This document shows positions 17,768-26,515 of a stretch of 64,000 nt of DNA, one piece after another (position 1 is the first letter of the stretch; each line of letters starts with the position of its first letter). Source of the stretch: an uncultured Lentisphaeria bacterium (GTDB lineage: Bacteria; Verrucomicrobiota; Lentisphaeria; Victivallales; UBA1829); assembly GCA_949287225.1 (NCBI GenBank), contig CASEFP010000226.1:1-64000 (forward strand), given 5' to 3'. The notes beneath the pieces were generated by a model. It was given only the letters and a program-made list of their open reading frames with translations. It made no database searches and was not told the origin of the DNA. A program made the translations under genes and the position numbers.

Positions 17768-19516
17768 ATGAATGTCAATCTGAAGATCAACGACCGTCCG
17801 GTCACAGTGGAAGCGGGAAGCACGATTCTCGAAGCCGCCGAAAAGCTGGACATCAAAATTCCGACCCTCTGCCATTTCAAGATGGACTGTTTCCATATGG
17901 AGCACCGCAGCGCCTCCTGCCGCATCTGCGTCGTGGAGGTCAAGGGGCGCCCGAACCTCGCGCCGGCATGCAGCACGCCCGTCATGGAGGGCATGGAGGT
18001 CAAGACCAACACGCTCCGCGCAATCAACGCGCGCCGGACAATCCTCGACCTGCTTCTTTCCGACCACCCGAAGGACTGCCTCACCTGTCCGAAGAACCTG
18101 AACTGCCAGCTTCAGGAGCTTGCACAGGAGATGGGACTGCATCACTTGCTTTTCAAAGGCGAACAGTCCACCTACAACAAGGACCTCTCCAGCAACGCGA
18201 TTGCACGCGATCTGGACAAGTGCATCATGTGCCGCCGCTGCGAAACCGCCTGCAATTCCGTTCAGACGGTCGGCGTGCTCTCCGGCGTCGGACGCGGATT
18301 CAAGGCTGTCGTCGCCCCGGCGGGACTCCGGCCGCTCGCCGAGACAGAATGCGTATTCTGCGGCCAGTGCGTGCAGGCGTGCCCGGTCGGCGCACTCAGC
18401 GAGATCGACTACAAATATCCGGTCTGGCGCGCTCTGAATGATCCTTCCAAAACCGTTGTCGTCCAGACCGCACCCGCGGTGCGAGTGGCAATCGGTGAAT
18501 CCTTCGGGCTCGAACCCGGTTCCATCAGCACGGGCAAGATGGTGGCGGCGCTGCGTATGCTCGGCTTCGACAAGGTGTTCGACACCGATTTCGCCGCCGA
18601 CCTCACGATCATGGAGGAGACGACCGAACTGATCGAACGCGTCAAGAACAACCGCGACCTGCCGATTCTTACGAGCTGCTGCCCCGGATGGGTCAAATTC
18701 CTGGAGCACCAGTTCCCGGAACTGATCTACATGCCGTCCACGGCGAAATCCCCGCAGCAGATGTTCGGCGCGATCACGAAAAGCTACTACGCGCAGAAAA
18801 TCGGCGTAGCACCGGAAAACATCGTCGTGGTTTCCGTGATGCCGTGCCTGGCAAAGAAATACGAGGCTTCGCGCGAGGAGTTTTCGCATAACGGCGTCCG
18901 CGATGTGGACATCGTCATTTCCACCCGCGAACTCGCAGACATGATCCGCGAGGCGGGTATCCAGTTCGACCAGCTTGGCGAGGAGGATTACGACTCCCCG
19001 CTCGGCGAATCCACCGGCGCGGCGGTCATCTTCGGCGCGACCGGCGGTGTGCTTGAGGCGGCACTCCGCACCGCGGCCGACTGGATCGCAGGAGAGGATC
19101 TGCAGGAGATCGACTTCAAGGCGGTCCGCGGACTGGAGGGAATCAAGGAAGCCACCGTCAAGGTAGGCGGACTGGAGCTCAAGGCGGCGGTCTGCTCGGG
19201 ACTGGGCAACGCGCGCAAACTTCTGGAAAAGATCAAACGCGGCGAAGCCAACTACCACGCGATCGAGATCATGGCGTGTCCCGGCGGCTGCCTGAACGGC
19301 GGCGGCCAGCCCTATCATCATGGCGACACCTCCATTCTGGAAAAACGCATGGAGGCGCTCTACCGCGCCGATGCCGGACTGCCGATCCGCAAATCGCATC
19401 AGAATCCCTCGATTCAGAAACTCTACGAGGAGTTCCTCGGCGAGCCGGGCAGTCACTGCGCCCATACGCTGCTTCATACGACCTACATCGACAGGAAGCA
19501 TCCGAAGAAAAAGTAA
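17768..19516 (+). CDS. hydA: [FeFe] hydrogenase catalytic subunit
   Basis: The 582-residue subunit holds the H-cluster that interconverts protons and H2. N-terminal clusters: a [2Fe-2S] ferredoxin domain (~35-63), the His-ligated [4Fe-4S] in DHPKDCLTCPKNLNCQLQ, and two [4Fe-4S] clusters (CIMCRRCETAC, CVFCGQCVQACP). The three H-cluster signatures are intact: L1 TSCCPGW (~302), L2 MPCLAKKYE (~358) and L3 IMACPGGCLNGGGQP (~501). A small-subunit-like domain ends the protein (SIQKLYEEFL). The gene order NuoE-NuoF-HydA marks a group A3/Hnd-type trimeric enzyme, likely NAD(P)- and ferredoxin-linked. ATG 17768 has AAGGAG ten bases upstream. The maturases HydEFG are not in the window. Confidence 0.96.
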   Translation: MNVNLKINDRPVTVEAGSTILEAAEKLDIKIPTLCHFKMDCFHMEHRSASCRICVVEVKGRPNLAPACSTPVMEGMEVKTNTLRAINARRTILDLLLSDHPKDCLTCPKNLNCQLQELAQEMGLHHLLFKGEQSTYNKDLSSNAIARDLDKCIMCRRCETACNSVQTVGVLSGVGRGFKAVVAPAGLRPLAETECVFCGQCVQACPVGALSEIDYKYPVWRALNDPSKTVVVQTAPAVRVAIGESFGLEPGSISTGKMVAALRMLGFDKVFDTDFAADLTIMEETTELIERVKNNRDLPILTSCCPGWVKFLEHQFPELIYMPSTAKSPQQMFGAITKSYYAQKIGVAPENIVVVSVMPCLAKKYEASREEFSHNGVRDVDIVISTRELADMIREAGIQFDQLGEEDYDSPLGESTGAAVIFGATGGVLEAALRTAADWIAGEDLQEIDFKAVRGLEGIKEATVKVGGLELKAAVCSGLGNARKLLEKIKRGEANYHAIEIMACPGGCLNGGGQPYHHGDTSILEKRMEALYRADAGLPIRKSHQNPSIQKLYEEFLGEPGSHCAHTLLHTTYIDRKHPKKK

Positions 19517-19540
19517 GGTTTTCTTCTTCCAGAAACGAAA

Positions 19541-19566
19541 AAGCCCCGAATGTTCGGGGCTTTTTT
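19541..19566. terminator. bidirectional intrinsic terminator
   Basis: AAGCCCCGAA (19541-19550) and TTCGGGGCTT (19553-19562) form a 10-bp perfect stem followed by T on the plus strand; the minus strand also has a U run (AAAAAG before the stem). It ends both the hydrogenase operon and the convergent polyamine operon. Confidence 0.9.
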
Positions 19567-19624
19567 CTTTCAGAATATGGATGTCGGCATATACCCTGTG
19601 TCTCTCAATCCTTCCCGTCACGTG

Positions 19625-20452
19625 TCAGTGCGAGAGAATCTCCGCCGCGACGGAAAGCGCCGAGCCGATCGCAGGAGCCTTCTCCAGCGCCTCGGCAATC
19701 ACACCGGCATCACATCTTTCCATGAATTTCGGATCCAGCGGCAGCTGCGCGATCAGCGGAATCGAATACGCCTTGGCGAGACGCTCGCCGCCGCCGTTGG
19801 AAAACAGCGGATGCGTGTGTCCGCAGTCGGGACAGGTGAAGCCGCTCATGTTCTCGACAATGCCGCCGACGCGCACGTTGACCTTGGCGCAGAAATCCAG
19901 ACACTTGCGGCAGTCCGCCATCGAGAGCTCCTGCGGCGTCGTGACGATCACCGCCTGCTTGTCGCCGGTGATCATCTGGCAGGCGGAGAGCACCTCATCC
20001 CCGGTTCCCGGCGGGAAGTCAAGCACGAGATAATCCAGCTCGCCCCAGACAACCTCCTCCAGAAGCTGCTTGAGCACGCCGATCTTCGCCGGGCCGCGCC
20101 AGATGACCGCCTGATCCTCGTCCTCCAGAAGCAGCCCGACCGAAACCAGCTTCACGCCGCAGGCCACCTCCATCGGAAGAAGCCCGGACTCGCTCCCGTC
20201 CATGCGCAGATGCTGCACGCCGAACAGCGTCGGCTGCGAGGGGCCGTGAAAATCCAGATCCAGCAGTCCGACCTTGAACCCCTTTTTCGCAAGAGAAACC
20301 GCGAGCGCGGCCGCGACGGAACTCTTGCCGACGCCGCCCTTGCCCGAAAGCACCATGATCTTGTGCTTGATTTTACCCAGAACAAGATTCAGTTTCTCGT
20401 CTTCGCATTTTCCCTTCTCCCCGCAGGAAGAACACTGTCCGTTGCAAGCCAT
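19625..20452 (-). CDS. mrp: Mrp/Nbp35-type P-loop ATPase, iron-sulfur carrier
   Basis: This 275-residue ApbC/Mrp family protein binds and hands on Fe-S clusters. It has the deviant Walker A MVLSGKGGVGKSSVAAAL, LDLDFHGPSQP, and LDFPPGTGDE. The N-terminal Cys cluster (MACNGQCSSCGEKGKC) resembles Nbp35, and the central CPDCG supplies the conserved CxxC pair used for cluster binding. It is the last gene of the polyamine operon, 34 bases after nspC. The hydrogenase is convergent and on another transcript, so any link between them is only positional. AGGA lies six bases upstream of the ATG. Confidence 0.9.
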   Translation of the reverse strand: MACNGQCSSCGEKGKCEDEKLNLVLGKIKHKIMVLSGKGGVGKSSVAAALAVSLAKKGFKVGLLDLDFHGPSQPTLFGVQHLRMDGSESGLLPMEVACGVKLVSVGLLLEDEDQAVIWRGPAKIGVLKQLLEEVVWGELDYLVLDFPPGTGDEVLSACQMITGDKQAVIVTTPQELSMADCRKCLDFCAKVNVRVGGIVENMSGFTCPDCGHTHPLFSNGGGERLAKAYSIPLIAQLPLDPKFMERCDAGVIAEALEKAPAIGSALSVAAEILSH

Positions 20453-20486
20453 TTTTTCCTATCCTCGCATTCTGTGGTTGATGAAT

Positions 20487-21638
20487 TTATGAAAGGCGCG
20501 ATTTGAAGTCGGAATATCCGAACTCGCGGATGAGTCTGAATTCCCCAGTCTCCGGATCCCAGGTCGCGATGGAGGGCAGTCCCAGCCCGTTGAAGGTGTT
20601 GGTCTTGACCATCGTGTAGTGGGCCATGTCGAGAAAAACAACACGGGAACCGTAGTCGAGCTTTTCTCCGAAAGAGTAGTCGCCGATCACGTCCCCGGCA
20701 AGACACGAGTGCCCCGCGAGACGGTATGTGTGCGCTTTCTCCCCGGGAAGTCCGGCGCCGATGATATTCGGCCGGTAGGGCATTTCGAGCACGTCCGGCA
20801 TGTGCGCCTCCGCGGAGGTGTCCAGAATCGCGATGTCCATTCCGTTGTGCACCACGTCCAGCACGGTCGCGACAAGATAGCCCGCGTTCAGCGCGACGGC
20901 TTCGCCGGGTTCGAGAAAAATCTCCGGCGTCCCCCAGCGCTCCCGGAAGCCGTTCAGAAGACGGCAGAGGAGCTCAATGTCGTAGTCGGGACGCGTGATG
21001 TGGTGCCCGCCTCCGAGATTGATCCACTCCATGCGCGGGATGAATTCGGCGAACTTTTCCTCGAACACCGCGAGCGTGCGGGCGAATGCGTCGGAATTCT
21101 TCTCGCAGAGGTTGTGCACATGCAGCCCCGTGATTCCCTCCAGAGACTCGCCTTCAAAATCCGCACGCCGGATGCCCAGACGCGAATTCGGCGCGCAGGG
21201 ATCGTAGATTGCGACATCGCCTTCGGAGTGTTCCGGATTGCAGCGCAGCCCGAACTTCACGCCGGAGACTTCCTTCGTGATCGCCCGGAAGCGTTTCCAC
21301 TGGGAGAACGAGTTGAAGATGATCCGGTCGCAGCAGGCGAGCAGCTCGCGCAGATCCTTCTCCGAATAGGCCGCGGCAAACGCCGTGACCTCTTTTCCGA
21401 ACTCCTCGCGCCCGAGACGCGCCTCATGCGGGGAACTCGCGCAGGTGCCGTCGAGCACCCCGCTGAGCAGATCGTAGACGGAGAACATCGAGAACGCCTT
21501 CTGCGCGAGCAGAATCTTCACTCCCGTCTCCCGCCGGACGGAAGAGAGAACCGCCAGATTCTTCCGCAGAAGCGAAAGATCCACGACGAAACAGGGTGTC
21601 GGAATTCCATCCGGAAGCATCACGCCGGCGTTTTCCAT
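20487..21638 (-). CDS. nspC: carboxynorspermidine/carboxyspermidine decarboxylase
   Basis: NspC is a PLP enzyme of the alanine-racemase fold that decarboxylates carboxy(nor)spermidine to (nor)spermidine. The 383-residue product has the PLP lysine segment ILLAQKAFSMFSVY near residue 47, GLHVHNLCEKN, WINLGGGHHITRPDYD and FLEPGEAVALNAGYLVA, all typical of this family rather than of DAP or ornithine decarboxylases. The adjacent saccharopine-dehydrogenase-like gene supplies its substrate. Together they form spermidine from putrescine and aspartate semialdehyde without S-adenosylmethionine. Whether the product is spermidine or norspermidine depends on the diamine supplied; putrescine is likely because speA is in the same operon. 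Confidence 0.92.
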   Translation of the reverse strand: MENAGVMLPDGIPTPCFVVDLSLLRKNLAVLSSVRRETGVKILLAQKAFSMFSVYDLLSGVLDGTCASSPHEARLGREEFGKEVTAFAAAYSEKDLRELLACCDRIIFNSFSQWKRFRAITKEVSGVKFGLRCNPEHSEGDVAIYDPCAPNSRLGIRRADFEGESLEGITGLHVHNLCEKNSDAFARTLAVFEEKFAEFIPRMEWINLGGGHHITRPDYDIELLCRLLNGFRERWGTPEIFLEPGEAVALNAGYLVATVLDVVHNGMDIAILDTSAEAHMPDVLEMPYRPNIIGAGLPGEKAHTYRLAGHSCLAGDVIGDYSFGEKLDYGSRVVFLDMAHYTMVKTNTFNGLGLPSIATWDPETGEFRLIREFGYSDFKSRLS

Positions 21639-21662
21639 GAAAGAATGTTCCTCCGGTACGGA

Positions 21663-22865
21663 TTATTTCTTCAGGAACACTTCGGTCCACGGGAGCCCGT
21701 ACTGCGTGAGCTTCTCCATGAACGGCGCGGGATCGAACTCCTCCATATTGAAGACGCCGCATCCCTTCCATGTGCCGGTCGCGACCATCATCGCTCCGAT
21801 CATCGCGGGGACGCCGGTTGTATAGGAGATCGCCTGCGAATTGACCTCCTTGTAGCAGTCCTCGTGATTGCAGACGTTGTAGATGTAGTATTCGCGTTCG
21901 CGTCCGTCCTTAGTCCCCTTGATCCGGCAACCGATGCAGGTCTTGCCCTTCGTGAGCGGCCCCAGCGAAGCGGGATCGGGAAGCAGCGCCTTGAGGAACT
22001 GAAGCGGAATGATCTCGTGCCCCTGGTACATCACGGGGTCGATTCGGGTCATGCCGACATTCTCGAGCACCTCCAGATGCTTGAGGTAGTTGTCCGAGAA
22101 GGTCATCCAGAAACGGGCGCGTTTGAGTCCCTTCGGCGCGAGATGCTTCGTCAGCGACTCGAGCTCCTCGTGGAACATGAGATAGATGTTCTTCGGACCG
22201 ATTCCGTCGGGAAAGTCCATCGTCTCCTTGACGGAGAGCGGCTCGGTTTCGATCCATTTGCCGTTCTCCCAGTATCTGCCCTTGGAGGTCACTTCGCGGA
22301 TGTTGATTTCGGGATTGAAGTTCGTGGCGAACGGCTGTCCGTGATCACCGGCGTTCGCGTCGATGATGTCGAGCGTCTCGATGGTGTCGAAGTGGTTCTT
22401 CATCGCCCACGCGGTGTAGACGTTGGTCACGCCAGGATCGAATCCGCTTCCGAGCAGCGCCATGATCCCCTTCTCTCTGAAGCGATCCTGATACGCCCAC
22501 TGCCACTTGTATTCAAAGTGCGCCACTTCGGGCGGCTCGTAGTTTGCCGTGTCCACATAGTTGACGCCGGTTTCGAGACAGGCGTCCATGATGTGCAGAT
22601 CCTGATAGGGAAGCGCGAGATTCAGCACGACGTCGGGCCTCACCTTCCGGATGAGTTCGACAAGCTGCGGCACATTGTCGGCATCCACCTGTTCCGTCCG
22701 GATGTCGCGGTTGTATTTCGCCTTGATCTGCGCGGCGAGCGCATCACATTTGGATTTCGTTCTGCTGGCAAGGCAGATGTCCGTGAAGACGTCCGCCGCC
22801 TGTGCGCATTTGTGCACCGCCACTCCGCTGACGCCGCCGGCGCCGATGATCAGAATTCGTGCCAT
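21663..22865 (-). CDS. carboxynorspermidine/carboxyspermidine dehydrogenase (saccharopine dehydrogenase family)
   Basis: This 400-residue enzyme starts MARILIIGAGGVSGVAVHKC, a Rossmann NAD(P)-binding motif, and carries the LYS9-like fold (VVLNLALPYQDLHIMDACL, LLGSGFDPGVTNVYTA). In this context it would reductively condense aspartate semialdehyde with putrescine or diaminopropane to give the carboxy-polyamine that nspC decarboxylates. The ATG at 22865 has AGGAG eight bases upstream; the in-frame extension to 22931 lacks a site. It lies between speA and nspC with short gaps. The alternative, true saccharopine dehydrogenase in lysine metabolism, is made unlikely by the neighbours and by lysA elsewhere in the window. 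Confidence 0.9.
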   Translation of the reverse strand: MARILIIGAGGVSGVAVHKCAQAADVFTDICLASRTKSKCDALAAQIKAKYNRDIRTEQVDADNVPQLVELIRKVRPDVVLNLALPYQDLHIMDACLETGVNYVDTANYEPPEVAHFEYKWQWAYQDRFREKGIMALLGSGFDPGVTNVYTAWAMKNHFDTIETLDIIDANAGDHGQPFATNFNPEINIREVTSKGRYWENGKWIETEPLSVKETMDFPDGIGPKNIYLMFHEELESLTKHLAPKGLKRARFWMTFSDNYLKHLEVLENVGMTRIDPVMYQGHEIIPLQFLKALLPDPASLGPLTKGKTCIGCRIKGTKDGREREYYIYNVCNHEDCYKEVNSQAISYTTGVPAMIGAMMVATGTWKGCGVFNMEEFDPAPFMEKLTQYGLPWTEVFLKK

Positions 22866-22920
22866 TTTTCCTTCTCCTGAATGATGAATTGTGGTTTCGT
22901 ATCCGGGTTCAAGCTGAGGT

Positions 22921-24843
22921 TCAGCGTTCAAAATACGTGTATCCGCGCAGGCCGTTCTCGTAGGCGTTGACGATCGTGCGCCGTTCCGCGGGGGTGATCT
23001 TCTTCTCCTCGATCGCGCGTTCGGCGATGCTGCGGAAACTGTTGATCAGATCCTTGGGACTGTATTCCACGTAGCTGAGAACGTCCGCGACTGTGTCGCC
23101 CTCGATCTCCTTGACGATTTCGAAGTGACCCGTCTCGCGGCTGATGTTGATGTTGACCACGTTGGTGTCGCCGAGCAGGTTGTGAAGGTCGCCGAGGGTC
23201 TCCTGATAGGCGCCGACCAGAAACGCGCCGAGATAATACTCGTCATCGTCGCTGACCGGGTGCAGCGGAAGCGTCCGGCGCTCGTCGTGCAGATCCACGA
23301 ACTTGTCGATTTTCCCGTCGCAGTCGCACGTGATGTCCGAAATGATGCCGTTGCAGCTCGGGCGCTCGGTCAGGCGGTGGATCGGCATGATCGGAAAGAC
23401 CTGCTTGATCGCCCAGGAGTCCGGGAGCGACTGGAACACGCTGAAATTCGCGTAATAGATGTCGGCGAGCGCGGCGTCGAGTCCCTCGAATTCGTCCGGA
23501 ATGTATTTCAGGCGCTTGACCTCCTTGTTCACGGAGACCATGATGTGCCAGAAAGCATTCTCCGCCAGCGCCCGTTCGCGCAGGGAGATGCGCCCGTTCT
23601 TGAAGAGAATGCGGATCTCGTCGCGGTAGTAGATCGCATCGTGGTAGCACTCCTGCAGATTCTTGGCGTTGATCGTGCCGAGAATATTCATCAGGTCCCG
23701 GGTCATTTCGTTGGCGTCGTCCGGGACCTTTGCCGGCATTTTTGACGGAGCAAAGCACGTGACATCGAGAATGTTGAAGAGAAGCACGGAATAATAGGCG
23801 ACGGTCGCGCGCCCGGATTCAGTGATGATGTTCGGGTGTTTGATCTTTTTTGCGTTCAGCGTCTCCGCGACGGCCTCGATGATGTCCACGCAGTATTCGT
23901 CCAGCGTGTAGTTCTTGCTGGCGTGATAGTTCGTATGGGAGCCGTCGTAGTCGACCGCGAGTCCGCCGCCGAGATCAAGATATCCCATCGGAGCACCTTC
24001 CTCGACCAGTCCGCAGTAAACGCGGCAGGCTTCGATGACTCCCGCGCGGATGTCGCGGATGTTGGGGATCTGCGAACCGATGTGGTAATGAAGGAGCTTC
24101 AGGCAGTCCAGCATTCCCGCGTCGCGGATCTGGTCGACGACCGTGATCAGCTCGGCGGTGTTGAGCCCGAACACGCTGCGGTCGCCGCCGGATTCGGTCC
24201 ACTGTCCGCCCGCGCGGGTGGAGAGTTTCATGCGGAGTCCGATGTTGGGCTTGATCCCCAGCGCCCTGCTCCGTTCGATGATGACCGGGACCTCGCCGGG
24301 CATCTCGACAACGATAATGCAGCGGATTCCCAGTTTCGTGGCATACAGCGCCAGATCAATAAACTCCTCGTCCTTGTAGCCGTTGCAGACGAGACAGGCG
24401 TCGGGATCGGTCATGTTGCCGATCGCGGCGATCAGCTCGGCCTTGCTTCCGGCCTCGAAGCCGTGATGGAACTCCCGCCCGAAACGCGCGACCTCCTCGA
24501 TCACCTGCTGCTGCTGATTGACCTTGATCGGATAGACCCCGCGGTACTGCCCCGTGTAGTTCGTCTGCTGGATCGCCTTGCGGAAACTGGCGTGGAGAAG
24601 CCGGATCTGCGTATCCAGTATGTTCCGGAGCCGGAGCAGCACGGGCATGTCCATGCCGCGCTCCTGAATGCCGTTCACAATTTCCATCAGACTGACGGCA
24701 GGCCCCTTCGGACCGAAAGCCGTCACGACAAGCTCTCCCTTCTCGTTGATGTCGAAGTAGCCGGCGCCCCAGTCCTTGATTCCGTAGAGATCCGCGGAAT
24801 CGCGGGCTGTCCAATGTTCAAAAGCGTCTTTATGAACGTTCAT
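22921..24843 (-). CDS. speA: biosynthetic arginine decarboxylase
   Basis: SpeA decarboxylates arginine to agmatine, the first step to putrescine. The 640-residue product has the normal length and motifs: YRGVYPIKVNQQQQVIEEV (PLP lysine), LLHYHIGSQIPNIRDI, GYLDLGGGLAVDYDGS, NIITESGRATVAYYSVL, and the late PSCNGIISDITCDCDGKID with the active-site Cys-Asp. It is first in the operon speA - dehydrogenase - nspC - mrp. AGGAGG lies 12 bases before the ATG. The agmatine-processing enzymes (agmatinase, or the deiminase and amidase) are not in the window. Confidence 0.95.
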   Translation of the reverse strand: MNVHKDAFEHWTARDSADLYGIKDWGAGYFDINEKGELVVTAFGPKGPAVSLMEIVNGIQERGMDMPVLLRLRNILDTQIRLLHASFRKAIQQTNYTGQYRGVYPIKVNQQQQVIEEVARFGREFHHGFEAGSKAELIAAIGNMTDPDACLVCNGYKDEEFIDLALYATKLGIRCIIVVEMPGEVPVIIERSRALGIKPNIGLRMKLSTRAGGQWTESGGDRSVFGLNTAELITVVDQIRDAGMLDCLKLLHYHIGSQIPNIRDIRAGVIEACRVYCGLVEEGAPMGYLDLGGGLAVDYDGSHTNYHASKNYTLDEYCVDIIEAVAETLNAKKIKHPNIITESGRATVAYYSVLLFNILDVTCFAPSKMPAKVPDDANEMTRDLMNILGTINAKNLQECYHDAIYYRDEIRILFKNGRISLRERALAENAFWHIMVSVNKEVKRLKYIPDEFEGLDAALADIYYANFSVFQSLPDSWAIKQVFPIMPIHRLTERPSCNGIISDITCDCDGKIDKFVDLHDERRTLPLHPVSDDDEYYLGAFLVGAYQETLGDLHNLLGDTNVVNINISRETGHFEIVKEIEGDTVADVLSYVEYSPKDLINSFRSIAERAIEEKKITPAERRTIVNAYENGLRGYTYFER

Positions 24844-24907
24844 TCTCCGGAAGTTCCTCCTACCTTAAAAAACTTTCCCGGTTCTCTGTTAGAAGACAAA
24901 TGCCTTT

Positions 24908-24936
24908 AATATAGATTCATACGCCGGAAAATGCAA
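24908..24936 (-). promoter_or_regulatory. sigma70-type promoter of the polyamine operon
   Basis: On the minus strand TTGCAT (24931-24936) and TATATT (24908-24913) are exactly 17 bases apart, 65 bases from the speA start. No obvious riboswitch lies in the short leader. Confidence 0.7.
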
Positions 24937-24994
24937 TTCACTTTATAAAAATTTAACAAACACTTTCCCCGGAACATTTCCCCGGTTTCCGTGT

Positions 24995-25023
24995 TTGAAA
25001 AAACACATGCGCGGCGCTATATT
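24995..25023 (+). promoter_or_regulatory. sigma70-type promoter for cobO
   Basis: TTGAAA (24995-25000) and TATATT (25018-25023) have a 17-base spacer. Initiation near 25030 leaves a leader of only about 16 bases with GGAGG, so there is no room for a cobalamin riboswitch. Confidence 0.7.
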
Positions 25024-25045
25024 GACAGGCTCGGAGGATTGAAAA

Positions 25046-25570
25046 ATGCAGCGGGAAGGAATGATCCACATTTACACCGGCGACGGGAAGGGAAAAACAA
25101 CGGCGGCCATCGGGCTGTGCGTGCGTGCTCTCGGTGCGGGGCTCCGCGTCTTTTTCGCGCAGTTCATGAAGGACGGCACCAGTTCCGAAATCGCATTTTT
25201 ACGGCAGTGCGCCCCGGAGCATTTTCACTGTTTCTGCCGCGGCAGCGGAAAATTCATTTACGGGCCTCCCGCGAAAGAGGAGATCGAACGGGCGGCGCAG
25301 ACACTCGAAGCGCTCGTTTCCGCGCTGAAATCGGGATCATTCGATCTTGTGTTCGCCGATGAAATCTTCGGCGCGCTGCATGCAAAGCTCCTGACGGAAC
25401 AGGATATTCTTGCCTTGACGGAGAGCCGCACCGGCGCAGCCGAACTGATCCTGACGGGACGGAACGCCCCGCAAGCGCTTCTGGACCGTGCGGACCTGGT
25501 TTCTGAAATCTTCTGCCGCAAACATTATTATACAAAGGGACGCCCCGCTTGGAAAGGAATCGAATTCTGA
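25046..25570 (+). CDS. cobO: cob(I)alamin adenosyltransferase, CobO/BtuR type
   Basis: This enzyme transfers adenosine from ATP to cob(I)alamin or precursors to make adenosylcobalamin. The 174-residue product has the P-loop IHIYTGDGKGKTTAAIGL, FFAQFMKDG and LVFADEIFGAL (family consensus LDEI/LDEL), and ends near residue 174 with the KGRPAWKGIEF region where family members have KGIEY. GGAGG lies eight bases upstream of the ATG. It overlaps or abuts the HAD gene. Whether it works in salvage or in de novo synthesis cannot be told; no other cobalamin gene is in the window. Confidence 0.9.
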   Translation: MQREGMIHIYTGDGKGKTTAAIGLCVRALGAGLRVFFAQFMKDGTSSEIAFLRQCAPEHFHCFCRGSGKFIYGPPAKEEIERAAQTLEALVSALKSGSFDLVFADEIFGALHAKLLTEQDILALTESRTGAAELILTGRNAPQALLDRADLVSEIFCRKHYYTKGRPAWKGIEF

Positions 25571-25572
25571 TT

Positions 25573-26448
25573 ATGGAGACGCATCCGGCTTTTCTCAACT
25601 GGTGGAAACAGGGAGGAAACAAACTCTACGACGCCATTCTGTTCGATATTGACGGCACTTTGATTCTCGGACGGGGAAATCCGATGCCCGGGGCACCGGA
25701 AACGATTGATTTCCTCCATGAGGCCCGCATTCCGTTCCGTCTTCTGACCAACGACGGCAACCGCCCGCGCGAACGGAAATGCTCCTTCGTCACGGAGGCG
25801 GGAATCCATGTGGTGCCGCAGGAGCTCATCAGCTGTTCCCATGCGCTGAAAGGTGTTGCACAGCGTCTCGGATTGAAGGGATGTGATCTCTTTGTGATGG
25901 GTAATCCCATTCCGCCTGGAGACTACATCCGTGATGCGGGACTGAATCCGGTCGTCGATCCGGAGAGAATTTCATCGTGTGCAGCAATATTCGCAGCTGG
26001 CGGACACTATGAATGGAGGGAATCCATGCTCGCGGTTTTCAATGAACTGGCAGGAAATCCCGGCAAGCCTTTCATCGTGGCGAATCCGGACAGTTATTAC
26101 CTGCTTCCGGAAGGCGGCTATGGAATCGGTGCCGGTGCCCAGGCCCGTTATATCATCCGGCTCCTCTCCGAGCTCGAGATTTCAAAGGAGCCGATCTATC
26201 TCGGGAAACCGTACCGGGCGATTTTCGATTATGCGCTTGCGGATATCCGTGAAAACAGCGGCCTGAAGCATCCCCTGACGCCCGAACGGGTGCTGATGCT
26301 GGGCGATTTCCTGAAATCGGATATTGCCGGCGCCAATTCCATGGGCATGGGTTCAGGGCTGATGATGACCGGTGTCACAACGCGCGAAATGCTGAAACAC
26401 GCGTCGGCGAAGGAGCTCCCTTCTTATATTTTCGATCATCTCGCGTGA
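25573..26448 (+). CDS. HAD-superfamily hydrolase, NagD-like
   Basis: This 291-residue phosphatase has HAD motif I FDIDGTLILGRGNPMPGA, where the first Asp is the nucleophile, motif II LTNDGNR, and the late block YLGKPYRAIFDYAL and VLMLGDFLKSDIAGANSMGMG (motifs III and IV). The large C2-type cap and the GKPY block are typical of the NagD/AraL/PGP branch, which removes phosphate from sugar or nucleotide monophosphates or from 2-phosphoglycolate. The start is uncertain: ATG 25573 directly follows the cobO stop and suits translational coupling, but the in-frame TTG at 25549, with AAAGGGA eight bases upstream, is also possible. Confidence 0.85.
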   Translation: METHPAFLNWWKQGGNKLYDAILFDIDGTLILGRGNPMPGAPETIDFLHEARIPFRLLTNDGNRPRERKCSFVTEAGIHVVPQELISCSHALKGVAQRLGLKGCDLFVMGNPIPPGDYIRDAGLNPVVDPERISSCAAIFAAGGHYEWRESMLAVFNELAGNPGKPFIVANPDSYYLLPEGGYGIGAGAQARYIIRLLSELEISKEPIYLGKPYRAIFDYALADIRENSGLKHPLTPERVLMLGDFLKSDIAGANSMGMGSGLMMTGVTTREMLKHASAKELPSYIFDHLA

Positions 26449-26454
26449 CCGCCC

Positions 26455-26480
26455 TTGACAAAAGGGTGTTTTGATAATAC
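26455..26480 (+). promoter_or_regulatory. possible promoter for the TPR lipoprotein gene
   Basis: A perfect TTGACA (26455-26460) lies only 14 bases before TAATAC (26475-26480), which carries an upstream TG as in extended -10 elements. The spacing is short for sigma70, so this is tentative. Confidence 0.4.
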
Positions 26481-26515
26481 AGTTCTTCTGAATCAAACAA
26501 TCCGGAGCCGTTATC

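Noticed and set aside
17687-19621. A 644-codon minus-strand frame opposite hydA
   Set aside because: The plus strand carries all three H-cluster motifs; the minus frame has no recognisable domain.
20619-22880. A 753-codon plus-strand frame opposite nspC and the dehydrogenase
   Set aside because: Antisense to two enzymes with clear motifs and correct ribosome binding sites.
25024-25045. A cobalamin riboswitch upstream of cobO
   Set aside because: The well-placed promoter leaves a leader of about 16 bases, far too short for a B12 riboswitch.
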